Source of the DNA: Muribaculum sp. | GTDB lineage: Bacteria > Bacillota > Clostridia > Lachnospirales > Lachnospiraceae | Direction: 5' to 3' | Length of the DNA: 23,577 nucleotides | NCBI GenBank assembly: GCA_023663505.1 | Contig: JAMPHH010000001.1 | Span: 34,201 to 57,777, forward strand | Shown: in pieces, positions 8,079 through 15,272 of the stretch | Position numbering within the stretch: the first letter of the stretch is position 1 | How the letters are laid out: the number at the start of each line of letters is the position of its first letter | Position numbers and translations under genes: made by a program | The notes under the pieces: generated by a model | Database searches by the model: none | Seen by the model: the letters and a program-made list of their open reading frames with translations, nothing else | What the model was told of the DNA's origin: nothing

Positions 8079-8213
8079 GAGATGTCCTTGAAGCCTCCTC
8101 TCATAATGTATAACGGTTTTGGGTGGGGAGATGTGCGGCTGAAAATGGTCTTTTATTAATTTTATACGTATTGGGGAGGTTATGCAAATGGTATAAAATT
8201 GCACGGGAGGGTC

Positions 8214-8439
8214 GGCGGGAGAAGACTGGGAGTGTTTCGCAGACTGGCTGCGGTTGGGTGTTTTCTAATAGTGCGAGGAGGGGTATGGCAATTTGCGGGT
8301 CGGCTCTAAGGTGCATCCATGCACCGTAGAGCCTAAAATGCGCATCCATGCGCATTTTACCCTGGTATTTTGAACGCACTATAAGAAAACGCTCCAACCT
8401 TCGCCGAAGTCTGCGAAACACTTCCAGTCTTCTCCTGCC
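8214..8439. repeat. Long imperfect inverted repeat with two nested hairpins
   Basis: The left arm (8214-8275) and the reverse complement of the right arm (8376-8439) match over about 60 nt with scattered mismatches, including the shared blocks AGTGTTTCGCAGACT and GGAGAAGACTGG. The interior holds two hairpins: GGCTCTA/TAGAGCC with GGTGCAT/ATGCACC (8302-8333), and AAAATGCGCAT/ATGCGCATTTT (8335-8358). No gene is seen between 8079 and 8629, so this element fills much of that gap. It could be a miniature inverted-repeat element or a structured transcript. Confidence 0.8.
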
Positions 8440-8546
8440 TCGGTTCCTGTGTGATATAGATATGCATGGGTTGTGAATCGTCGTATGGCTGAACGAATAT
8501 TGATAATGACATAATAGTATGGAAAAACCGCTAAATGTTGTTTTTA

Positions 8547-8575
8547 TTGACAGGAAATGCGTGAGAGGGTAACAT
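8547..8575 (+). promoter_or_regulatory. Promoter for the 8630 gene
   Basis: TTGACA (8547-8552), 17-nt spacer, TAACAT (8570-8575), about 55 nt ahead of the start codon of the next gene. Confidence 0.65.
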
Positions 8576-8629
8576 TTAAGGAAAAGAGGGATTGGAAAAC
8601 TTTGACGATTTTCGGCGGGAGGGGTCTGT

Positions 8630-8971
8630 ATGACTATCGACACATCTGTAATCAATGCACAGAACCTGTGGGAAGTGATTGAATCCAAGCAGGGCACTGT
8701 TTTTTATACCAAGAAGGGTTTGCCCTTTACCTATCATGTGAAGGGTGGGGAGCTTTTCACGGACAGGCGCGAGCGTTCCATCACGCTGAGTACATTTGAG
8801 AGAGCGTATGAGAAATTGGTTGCGGACAGGGAGGGAGATGATCCGCCCTGTAAGGTCACGGGGCCCAAGAGTCTGAACATGTACGGCGCGCCCTATGTGT
8901 GGGCGGTGTTCATGGGAATCGGGTTCATCAAGGAGGAGCAGCTTGAGCTTAATTACAATGGTGATTCGTAA
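8630..8971 (+). CDS. Conserved hypothetical protein
   Basis: 113-aa soluble protein preceded by GGGAGGGG about 6 nt from the ATG. It contains GTVFYTKKGLPFTYHVKGGELF, an ITLSTFERAYE helix, and a glycine-containing tail (VTGPKSLNMYGAPYVWAVFMGIGFI, in two pieces). Short proteins with this TxKGLPF and VTGPK pattern seem widespread in Lachnospiraceae, from memory, but I know of no assigned function. No membrane segment or signal peptide is seen. A promoter lies at 8547-8575, and a small lipoprotein gene follows 22 nt downstream. Confidence 0.75.
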   Translation: MTIDTSVINAQNLWEVIESKQGTVFYTKKGLPFTYHVKGGELFTDRRERSITLSTFERAYEKLVADREGDDPPCKVTGPKSLNMYGAPYVWAVFMGIGFIKEEQLELNYNGDS

Positions 8972-8993
8972 TTTACATATAGGAAATCGGAAT

Positions 8994-9323
8994 ATGAAAA
9001 ATATCTATATAGGAGCAATATGCTGTATGATATTGGCATACACCTTATGCGGGTGTGGATTTTTTCAAAAATCAGAGTACGATACAAAGGAAGATGCTTT
9101 CAATGCTCGTATGCAGGAATATCTTAAGGAGAAGTTGGAATCGGAAGCAGGAATCGAGCAGGCGGATATTACTGTTTTTGATGATAAGATTACCTTTCTC
9201 ATTCGCCTGACCTTTGAGGACAGTGTAGTGCAGGAGGACAGGGAGGCTTTGGCAAAAAGGGTGGAAACAGTCGTGCAGAAGATGTTGTACGACAGAAGGG
9301 TTATTGTCGAATTAGAGGAATAA
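8994..9323 (+). CDS. Small predicted lipoprotein
   Basis: 109-aa protein with an N-terminal signal peptide and a plausible lipobox (LCGC, lipidated Cys about residue 21), then a mature domain of about 85 residues rich in E and K with alternating beta/alpha pattern (ADITVFDDKITFLIRL, then a helix, then RRVIVELEE). The ATG at 8994 is selected because it gives the signal peptide; the frame upstream overlaps the preceding gene. GGAAATCGG is only a weak ribosome-binding site. The mature part loosely recalls YhcN/YlaJ sporulation lipoproteins or BON-like folds, but this is a guess from pattern only. Confidence 0.72.
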   Translation: MKNIYIGAICCMILAYTLCGCGFFQKSEYDTKEDAFNARMQEYLKEKLESEAGIEQADITVFDDKITFLIRLTFEDSVVQEDREALAKRVETVVQKMLYDRRVIVELEE

Positions 9324-9379
9324 ATTCAGGTTCAAATAATTTTCAAATATTTTTATTTCAAACTTTTAAAATAATTAAT

Positions 9380-9408
9380 TTGACTTTGGGGTAGTATCTG
9401 TGTTATAG
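9380..9408 (+). promoter_or_regulatory. Promoter of the structured RNA upstream of speD
   Basis: TTGACT (9380-9385), 17-nt spacer, TTATAG (9403-9408; TATAGT one base on). Transcription would start near 9415, immediately before the folded region. The bases 9324-9379 are very AT-rich and hold no other feature seen. Confidence 0.7.
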
Positions 9409-9414
9409 TGCAAA

Positions 9415-9716
9415 TGTATGGAGCGCGGATTTATCGGAGTCTTCCATGCAAATATTTGCGGCAACCCGGTTGCCTTTTATTGATTGAGTTAGAAGCTCAA
9501 ATTTTATAAGTTGGTTACTATAAACCTGTGCGGTCGCACACCTAACTTGTGAAACGGTCAATAAGAGTAGTAAAAGTAAAATATTTGCTATATAGACTCT
9601 AAACCCCGATATCTGTTATCTATACGCAAGAAGAATATGCTGGCAGTGTACCTTGACAGCAATGCAGGATAATGGATTATTATGAGCAAGTGATGATGGT
9701 GTCACTTGCTCTTTTT
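9415..9716 (+). ncRNA. Candidate structured noncoding RNA with pseudoknot, upstream of speD
   Basis: No coding frame fits this 300-nt stretch, but its base pairing is extensive. A long enclosing stem joins ATCGG (9433-9437) to CCGAT (9606-9610), GAGTCT (9437-9442) to AGACTC (9594-9599), and GCAAATATTT (9448-9457) to AAATATTTGC (9579-9588). Inside are hairpin GGCAAC/GTTGCC (9460-9474), stem TTATTGA (9477-9483) with TCAATAA (9558-9564), hairpin TTGAG/CTCAA (9484-9500), and hairpin TGTGC/GCACA (9527-9540). TTACTA (9515-9520) can pair with TAGTAA (9568-9573) outside its stem, a pseudoknot. Own promoter and terminator bound it. Class not identified; it does not resemble tmRNA, RNase P RNA or the SAM-I riboswitch. 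The raiA/ARRPOF RNA class is one candidate to test. Confidence 0.65.
9684..9716 (+). terminator. Rho-independent terminator of the structured RNA
   Basis: Perfect 10-bp stem GAGCAAGTGA/TCACTTGCTC with an 8-nt loop, followed by TTTTT. A possible second promoter (TTGACA at 9653-9658 with an AT-rich region about 17-19 nt on) lies just before it, so it might also act as an attenuator for speD. Confidence 0.88.
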
Positions 9717-9742
9717 ATGCGCACGCCGATGCAGATGAATAT

Positions 9743-9824
9743 GCCGCGAGGCGGCGCATGGGGCGCGCGGAGAGTAGGGAAGAAAGCTTTCCTACTCGAT
9801 TACGAGTGCGGAGCATGGCGCGCG
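9743..9824 (+). promoter_or_regulatory. GC-rich hairpin leader of speD
   Basis: Two imperfect direct repeats, GCGGCGCATGGGGCGCGCG (9751-9769) and GCGGAGCATGGCGCGCG (9808-9824), flank a 10-bp hairpin AGTAGGGAAG/CTTTCCTACT (9773-9796) that overlaps a second hairpin ACTCG/CGAGT (9793-9806). The two hairpins share bases and are mutually exclusive. The region ends 10 nt before the speD ribosome-binding site (GAGGAG). Confidence 0.45.
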
Positions 9825-9847
9825 TAATGAAATGAGGAGAGATTTTT

Positions 9848-10606
9848 ATGAGCGAGAAGATTACCCTATATGGTTTTAATAATTTGACCAAGTCCTTAAG
9901 CTTTAACATCTATGATGTCTGCTATGCCAAGACACAGCGGGAGCAGAAGGATTATATTGCATATATTGACAAGCAGTACAATTCCGAGCGTCTCACTAAG
10001 ATTCTCACCAATGTCACGGATATGATCGGCGCAAAGGTGTTGAATATTTCCAGTCAGGACTATGAGCCTCAAGGCTCCTCCGTGACAATTCTCATTGCGG
10101 AGGAGAGCATGGTGCCTGTGGGGGATACTGCGGTGGCGCATCTGGACAAGAGCCATATCACGGTGCACACCTATCCCGAGTATCACCCTGAGACGTATCT
10201 TGCGACCTTTCGGGTGGATATCGACGTGGCGACCTGCGGTGAGATTACGCCCCTGTCCACGTTGGATTACCTGATTGGCTCCTTTGACTCGGATATCATC
10301 ACCATGGATTACCGCGTCAGGGGATTTACGAGGGACATGGGGGGACATAAGCTTTTTATGGATCACCCGATGACCTCGATTCAGAGCTTTATCAATGATG
10401 AGATACTGCGCCGCTATGACGCGGTGGATATCAATGTCTATGACGCCAATATTTTCCACACGAAAATGTTGATCAAGGAGATCGATCTGCAGAATTATCT
10501 GTTCAACAGTGACGTTTATGAGCTGCCGCCCAAGACCCGACTGGAGATCACGGACAATCTCCGCAGGGAGATGATAGAGATATTCAGCGGGCGGAATATC
10601 TATTGA
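9848..10606 (+). CDS. speD: S-adenosylmethionine decarboxylase proenzyme
   Basis: 252-aa pyruvoyl-dependent decarboxylase that makes decarboxylated SAM, the aminopropyl donor for spermidine. Self-cleavage would occur before S102 in AHLDKSHITVHTYPE, giving the pyruvoyl group; catalytic C130 lies in DVATCGEITPL. The whole protein follows the E. coli-type enzyme (GFNNLTKSLSFNIYD start, ARQDYEPQG-like and DYRVRGFTRD blocks, IFHTKMLIKE), not the short Bacillus/Thermotoga class of about 120-130 aa. The ATG at 9848 has GAGGAG about 8 nt upstream. First gene of the polyamine locus; a repeat lies between it and the decarboxylase gene. Post-translational cleavage means the gene product becomes two chains. 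Confidence 0.96.
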   Translation: MSEKITLYGFNNLTKSLSFNIYDVCYAKTQREQKDYIAYIDKQYNSERLTKILTNVTDMIGAKVLNISSQDYEPQGSSVTILIAEESMVPVGDTAVAHLDKSHITVHTYPEYHPETYLATFRVDIDVATCGEITPLSTLDYLIGSFDSDIITMDYRVRGFTRDMGGHKLFMDHPMTSIQSFINDEILRRYDAVDINVYDANIFHTKMLIKEIDLQNYLFNSDVYELPPKTRLEITDNLRREMIEIFSGRNIY

Positions 10607-10715
10607 TGCTGAAAATCGAAGATTTATCAACTGGTAATTCGTGTCTGCGCGTTGCAAAGTCAAAAATGACTTGAGCAGCGCAGAAATGGGGATTAGATTG
10701 CTTTGCGGTGCAATG
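10607..10715 (+). repeat. Dispersed intergenic repeat family 1, copy B
   Basis: Full-length copy of the element also found, reversed, at 1466-1578. Shared blocks are GAAAATC near the 5' hairpin, GTGTCTGCGC-TTGC, and GCGCAGAAATGGGGATTAG near the 3' end. The hairpin is degenerate here. It occupies nearly the whole spacer between speD and the arginine decarboxylase gene, thus lying within the operon. Confidence 0.8.
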
Positions 10716-10733
10716 TTACAGTGAGGATTGGAC

Positions 10734-12212
10734 ATGGGTAGATATGATCAGTCCAGAGCGCCCATCTATGAGGCGCTTCGGGAATTCAGGCAAAATAGAA
10801 TCGTGCCCTTTGACGTGCCCGGGCATAAGCGGGGCAGGGGCAATCCGGAGCTTGTAAGTCTCTTGGGGCAGCAGTGTGTGGGGATTGACGTCAATTCCAT
10901 GAAGCCCTTGGACAATCTGTGTCACCCGGTCTCCGTGATTCGGGAGGCGGAGGAGCTCGCGGCGGAAGCCTTTGGGTCTGCCTATGCTTTTCTCATGGTG
11001 GGGGGAACGACCTCCTCCGTTCAGAGCATGGTGCTGTCCGTCTGCAAAAAGGGGGACAAAATTATTTTGCCCAGAAACGTGCATAGAAGTGTGATCAATG
11101 CGTTGGTGTTAAACGGCGCAATCCCTATCTATGTGAATCCTGACATGGACAGCAGGCTTGGGATTGCATTGGGTATGAAGCTGTCTCAGGTGGAGCAGGC
11201 GATTCGCGAGAATCCCGACGCGGTAGCCGTGTTGGTGAACAATCCCACCTATTACGGAATCTGTTCCGATCTGTACAGTATCGTGAAGCTTGCCCATGCC
11301 CATGGCATGAAGGTGTTGGCGGACGAGGCTCATGGGACACATTTTTATTTTGGGGCGGATATGCCTCTGTCGGCTATGGAGGCGGGGGCGGATATGGCGA
11401 GCGTCAGTATGCACAAGTCAGGCGGCAGTCTGACGCAGAGCTCCTTTTTGTTGATTGGTCCACATATGAATGTCGGTTATGTGCGCCAGATCATCAATCT
11501 GACTCAGACAACCAGTGCTTCCTATCTGCTGCTTGCGAGTCTGGATATCTCCCGCCGCAATCTGGCGCTTCGGGGAGAGGAGGAATTTGCCAAGGTCACG
11601 GCTCTTGCGGAGTACGCCCGTCGGGAGATCAATGAGGTGGAAGGGTATTATGCCTATACCTCCGAGCTGATCAATAATGACAGTATATTTGATTTTGACA
11701 AGACAAAGCTTACGGTCAATACGCTCGGTATCGGCTTGGCGGGTATCGAGGTCTATGATATCCTGCGGGACGAGTATGATATTCAGGTGGAGCTTGGGGA
11801 TATTGCTAACATTCTTGCCTATATCTCCATCGGCGACAGGGAGCGCGAGATAGAGCGGCTGATTGGCGCGTTGGTGGAGATTCGGCGTATGTATCGGAAG
11901 GACAGCACGGGAATGTTCACCCAAGAGTATATCGACCCTAAGGTGGCGGTTTCCCCGCAGAGCGCTTTCTATGCGGAGAAGGAGTCCCTGCCGATCATGG
12001 AGACGAAGGGGCGTATCTGCAGCGAGTTTGTCATGTGCTATCCGCCCGGAATCCCTATCTTGGCGCCGGGGGAGGAGATCACGGAGGAGATTCTGCAATA
12101 TATCGCATACGCCAAGGAGAAGGGCTGCTCCATGACAGGACCCGAGGACGCGGGAATCGAGCGGCTGAATGTGTTGAGGGAAGTAAGACTGGAGATGGGA
12201 GGTTCGAGGTGA
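10734..12212 (+). CDS. speA: Arginine decarboxylase, PLP-dependent (Orn/Lys/Arg decarboxylase family)
   Basis: 492-aa fold-type I PLP enzyme of the Gram-positive SpeA/YaaO group, lacking the N-terminal wing domain of the larger inducible decarboxylases. Visible are VPGHKRGRG near the start, GGTTSSVQSM (phosphate binding), VLADEAHGTHFYF, and the PLP lysine K228 in SVSMHKSGGSLTQ; the C-terminal decarboxylase domain includes CYPPGIPILAPGE. The ATG at 10734 is preferred to a TTG at 10728 because GAGGA lies at 10724-10727. Specificity for arginine is inferred: aguA and aguB, which turn agmatine into putrescine, are in the same locus. Lysine or ornithine activity cannot be excluded from sequence. 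Confidence 0.92.
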   Translation: MGRYDQSRAPIYEALREFRQNRIVPFDVPGHKRGRGNPELVSLLGQQCVGIDVNSMKPLDNLCHPVSVIREAEELAAEAFGSAYAFLMVGGTTSSVQSMVLSVCKKGDKIILPRNVHRSVINALVLNGAIPIYVNPDMDSRLGIALGMKLSQVEQAIRENPDAVAVLVNNPTYYGICSDLYSIVKLAHAHGMKVLADEAHGTHFYFGADMPLSAMEAGADMASVSMHKSGGSLTQSSFLLIGPHMNVGYVRQIINLTQTTSASYLLLASLDISRRNLALRGEEEFAKVTALAEYARREINEVEGYYAYTSELINNDSIFDFDKTKLTVNTLGIGLAGIEVYDILRDEYDIQVELGDIANILAYISIGDREREIERLIGALVEIRRMYRKDSTGMFTQEYIDPKVAVSPQSAFYAEKESLPIMETKGRICSEFVMCYPPGIPILAPGEEITEEILQYIAYAKEKGCSMTGPEDAGIERLNVLREVRLEMGGSR

Positions 12213-12216
12213 CGGT

Positions 12217-13008
12217 ATGAACAACATATTAAAGGAAATTCAAAAAATCATTAACGAAAATATGGCGTTGTATTTACCACATGTGAATGCCGATGATTTG
12301 GAGGAAGGCGGGGAAGTATTTTACATGAACGGGAAAAACGGCACGGAATTCGATTGGTATGTGAATGACCATATATCGAATTTTATGATATTCTATAATG
12401 ATAAGGATAATCTGGGCGCAGCCAAGCTGATTCTCTATATTGATGGAGGGATAGAGCTATATCTCTATGATGAAAGGGGCAAGAAGATGGCGAGATCGGT
12501 TCAGACTCGTATCGAGGCGGAGGAGGCAGATCTGCTTCGGTTAGCTGTTATCTTAAAGACAGAGGCGGACGATCGTCAGCTCTGGGACGCGGGTATCGGA
12601 CGTATCAATTCAGATGTTGAGTTAAGTGATGAGAGTGTGAAGGCATTCAAAGACCATAAGGAACATTATGCGGCAATGAAAAACAGAATGAACATTCTCA
12701 ATTTAAAGGCATGTGTTTCCATGAGAATCCTAGAGGAGGGTTGGAAGGTCGGGTATATGGAACGAGGCAGACCTCATGCCGAGGAGGACAGCGGTTGGAT
12801 ATTTCTTGCGGGAGACGAGGACAATGCATATTTGTCGAACCATAAGAATCTGCAATTGGTCGATGTGGGATATGTATGGCAGCAGCTTGACAATGATATT
12901 TTGCAATATATCGATATGCCCGCAGGGTCAAAGCTGATCAGGATCTCCTCCAAGGAATTCGAGATAGATCGCAATGATAAGCCAATCTATATGCAGAGGA
13001 GGATATAA
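12217..13008 (+). CDS. DUF2185-containing protein embedded in the polyamine operon
   Basis: 263-aa soluble protein. The C-terminal part (about 167-245) matches the DUF2185/Imm33-like fold pattern: SGWIFLAGDEDNAYLSN, NLQLVDVGYVWQ, DILQYIDMPAGSKLIR. The N-terminal 160 residues contain a beta-rich segment (MIFYNDKDNLGAAKLILYI) and acidic helices and are not recognised. GAGGTGA overlaps the stop of the decarboxylase gene, with the ATG only 4 nt after it, and speE begins 3 nt after its stop, so it is surely co-translated with polyamine genes. DUF2185 domains occur in putative immunity proteins, but no toxin gene is nearby. A role in polyamine sensing or enzyme regulation is conjecture. Confidence 0.85.
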   Translation: MNNILKEIQKIINENMALYLPHVNADDLEEGGEVFYMNGKNGTEFDWYVNDHISNFMIFYNDKDNLGAAKLILYIDGGIELYLYDERGKKMARSVQTRIEAEEADLLRLAVILKTEADDRQLWDAGIGRINSDVELSDESVKAFKDHKEHYAAMKNRMNILNLKACVSMRILEEGWKVGYMERGRPHAEEDSGWIFLAGDEDNAYLSNHKNLQLVDVGYVWQQLDNDILQYIDMPAGSKLIRISSKEFEIDRNDKPIYMQRRI

Positions 13009-13011
13009 GCT

Positions 13012-13878
13012 ATGGAATTGTGGTTTTCGGAGCCTCACACGCCCAATGTGAAATTATCCATTCGTGTGGACAGACAGCTTTACAGCGGGGAGAGCGAGTT
13101 TCAGCGGATTGACGTGTTCGAGTCGCCGGAGTTCGGGCGTTTCCTCACACTGGACGGCTATATGATGCTGACGGAGAGAGATGAATTTATTTATCATGAG
13201 ATGATTGTGCATGTGCCTATGGCGGTACACCCGAATGTGAAGAAGGTACTGGTCATCGGCGCGGGAGACGGGGGTGCGGTGCGCGAGCTTGTCCGCTATA
13301 ATACCATCGAGCATATTGATATGGTGGAGATTGATGAGCAGGTGGTGCAGGTTTGCAGGGACTACCTTCCACAGACGGCATGTTCCTTTGACGACGTGAG
13401 AGTGCATCTGTACTTTGAGGACGGTCTGAAATATGTCCGCTCCAAGGAGAATGAATACGATTTGATCATCGTGGATTCCACAGATCCCTTCGGACCGGGT
13501 GAGGGGCTTTTTACCAAGGAATTTTACGGTAATTGTTACAAGGCGCTGAAGGAGGACGGCATCATGGTCAATCAGCATGAGAGCCCCTTCTATGACGCAG
13601 ATGCACTGGCGTGTAAGCGGGCGCACAAGCGTATTGTGGAGAGCTTTCCCATCAGCAGGGTGTATCAGGTGCATATCCCCACATATCCTTCAGGACATTG
13701 GCTCTTTGGCTTTGCCTCCAAGCAGTATCACCCCGTGGACGATCTGCGGGCGGAGGAATGGTCGGAAAGAGGGATTCGCACGAGGTATTATACCCCGAGG
13801 CTTCATGTGGGGGCGTTCTGTCTGCCCGCTTATGTGGAGGGGTTATTAAAGAGCGTGGAGATCATCGACGGAAAATGA
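13012..13878 (+). CDS. speE: Polyamine aminopropyltransferase (spermidine synthase)
   Basis: 288-aa spermidine synthase family protein transferring an aminopropyl group from decarboxylated SAM to putrescine. Expected motifs are present: N-terminal beta domain, TERDEFIYHEM (Y61, H62), nucleotide-binding GAGDGG (83-88), VEID (105-108), EDG (136-138), and the catalytic DSTDPFGPGEGLF block (D155, D158). GGAGG precedes the ATG, which lies 3 nt after the DUF2185 stop. With SpeD it forms the classical route. Substrate preference (putrescine versus agmatine or other diamines) cannot be told from the motifs; the GPGE form fits enzymes acting on putrescine. Confidence 0.94.
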   Translation: MELWFSEPHTPNVKLSIRVDRQLYSGESEFQRIDVFESPEFGRFLTLDGYMMLTERDEFIYHEMIVHVPMAVHPNVKKVLVIGAGDGGAVRELVRYNTIEHIDMVEIDEQVVQVCRDYLPQTACSFDDVRVHLYFEDGLKYVRSKENEYDLIIVDSTDPFGPGEGLFTKEFYGNCYKALKEDGIMVNQHESPFYDADALACKRAHKRIVESFPISRVYQVHIPTYPSGHWLFGFASKQYHPVDDLRAEEWSERGIRTRYYTPRLHVGAFCLPAYVEGLLKSVEIIDGK

Positions 13879-13903
13879 TAAATAGAAAGGCATGGTGATT
13901 GTA

Positions 13904-15163
13904 ATGGGTAAAATATTGATTATCGGGTGTGGCGGTGTGGCGCAGGTCGCCATTCAAAAATGTGCAAAATGTGAGGAGACCTTCACGGAGATCTGCATTG
14001 CCAGCCGCACCAAGTCCAAATGTGACGCATTGAAGGATAGGCTCTTGGGCACCACGCAGGCTGTGATTACCACGGAGCAGGTGGACGCGGACAGCGTGGA
14101 GGAGCTGACTGCCCTGATTAAGAGGGTGCAGCCCAAGGTGGTGTTGAATCTGGCGCTTCCTTATCAGGACTTGACCATTATGGACGCCTGTCTTGCCTGC
14201 GGGGTGGATTATATTGACACCGCCAATTACGAGGCGGAGGACACGGAGGACCCCGAGTGGCGCGCCGTTTATGAGAAGCGCTGCGAGGAAAAGGGCTTCA
14301 CGGCATATTTTGACTATTCATGGCAGTGGGCTTATAAAGAGCGGTTCGAGCAGGCGGGTATCATGGCGCTTCTCGGAACGGGGTTTGACCCCGGCGTCAC
14401 CAGTGTTTTTACTGCCTATTCGCTGAAGCATTATTTTGACGAGATTCATTATATTGATATCATGGACTGCAATGGCGGCGACCACGGCTATCCTTTTGCC
14501 ACTAATTTTAATCCCGAGATCAATCTGCGCGAGGTGTCCGCCAACGGCTCTTATTGGGAGAATGGACACTGGGTGGAGACGAAGCCCATGGAGATCAAGC
14601 GGGTATATAACTTTGATCAGGTAGGGGAGAAGGATATGTACCTGCTGCACCATGAGGAGATAGAATCTCTTGCAAAGAATATCCCCTGTGTGAAGCGTAT
14701 TCGTTTCTTCATGACCTTCGGGCAGAGCTATCTGACCCATATGAAGTGTCTGGAAAATGTGGGGCTGCTGCGAACTGATCCGGTATTGTTCGAGGGGAGG
14801 GAAATCGTGCCGATTCAATTCCTGAAGGCGCTTCTGCCCGATCCTGCGTCCCTTGGACCCCGCACGGTGGGCAAGACCAATATCGGCTGTATTTTCACAG
14901 GCGTGAAGGACGGCAGGGAGAAGTCCGTCTATATCTATAATGTGTGTGATCATCAGGAGTGCTATCGGGAGCTGGGGAGTCAGGCAATCTCCTACACCAC
15001 GGGCGTGCCCGCCATGATCGGCGCTAAGCTGGTGATGGCGGGTGTGTGGAGGAAGCCCGGCGTGTTCAACGTGGAGGAATTTGATCCCGACCCCTATATG
15101 GAGGCGTTGAATGAATACGGGCTTCCTTGGGTAGTGGAGGAGAATCCGGTGTTGGTGGAGTAG
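13904..15163 (+). CDS. Carboxynorspermidine/carboxyspermidine dehydrogenase (saccharopine dehydrogenase family)
   Basis: 419-aa protein of the LYS9-like family. It opens with the Rossmann motif IIGCGGVAQVAI (6-17) and continues with RTKSKCDAL, VLNLALPYQD, CGVDYIDTANYE, GTGFDPGVTSVFTAY and the long DIMDCNGGDHGYPFATNF block typical of CASDH/CANSDH. The enzyme condenses aspartate semialdehyde with a diamine and reduces the Schiff base with NADPH. Next to a CASDC gene this indicates the alternative spermidine route rather than lysine metabolism. The ATG at 13904 follows GGTGAT; an ATG at 13892 in frame is too close to AAAGG. It starts 25 nt after speE. Confidence 0.93.
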   Translation: MGKILIIGCGGVAQVAIQKCAKCEETFTEICIASRTKSKCDALKDRLLGTTQAVITTEQVDADSVEELTALIKRVQPKVVLNLALPYQDLTIMDACLACGVDYIDTANYEAEDTEDPEWRAVYEKRCEEKGFTAYFDYSWQWAYKERFEQAGIMALLGTGFDPGVTSVFTAYSLKHYFDEIHYIDIMDCNGGDHGYPFATNFNPEINLREVSANGSYWENGHWVETKPMEIKRVYNFDQVGEKDMYLLHHEEIESLAKNIPCVKRIRFFMTFGQSYLTHMKCLENVGLLRTDPVLFEGREIVPIQFLKALLPDPASLGPRTVGKTNIGCIFTGVKDGREKSVYIYNVCDHQECYRELGSQAISYTTGVPAMIGAKLVMAGVWRKPGVFNVEEFDPDPYMEALNEYGLPWVVEENPVLVE

Positions 15164-15169
15164 GGAGCC

Positions 15170-15271
15170 TTAAAAGTGGATTACCCTGTCCGCCATTTGG
15201 ATCGTTGACGGTCTGTGTGCGATCATAACAACGGTTCTCTTGCCTTGAATGTTTTTCAAAGCTTGATTTAC
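15170..15271 (-). pseudogene. Fragment of an ABC exporter ATPase domain
   Basis: On the minus strand, 34 codons read through with KRTVVMIAHRPSTIQMADRV, the D/H-loop region of multidrug/peptide ABC transporters (usual form RTxxxIAHRLSTI..AD). The frame then stops (TAA at 15170-15172), and no Walker A, signature or membrane domain is nearby. It is a relic. Its upstream edge coincides with the truncated start of the AraC-like gene at 15273 on the other strand, suggesting a deletion junction there. Confidence 0.7.
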
Positions 15272-15272
15272 C

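Noticed and set aside
8101..8697. 198-codon minus-strand open frame
   Set aside because: It runs through the inverted-repeat element and overlaps a well-supported plus-strand gene; it has no ribosome-binding site or protein family pattern.
9415..9716. 6S RNA or tmRNA or SAM-I riboswitch
   Set aside because: Not the single long hairpin with central bubble expected for 6S, no tRNA-like ends or tag frame for tmRNA, and the SAM-I core sequences are absent.
9896..10735. 279-codon minus-strand open frame opposite speD
   Set aside because: Shadow of the speD coding frame; speD is supported by full-length family motifs and a good start.
12217..13008. Toxin-immunity pair
   Set aside because: The DUF2185 domain occurs in immunity proteins, but no polymorphic toxin or secretion gene is present nearby.
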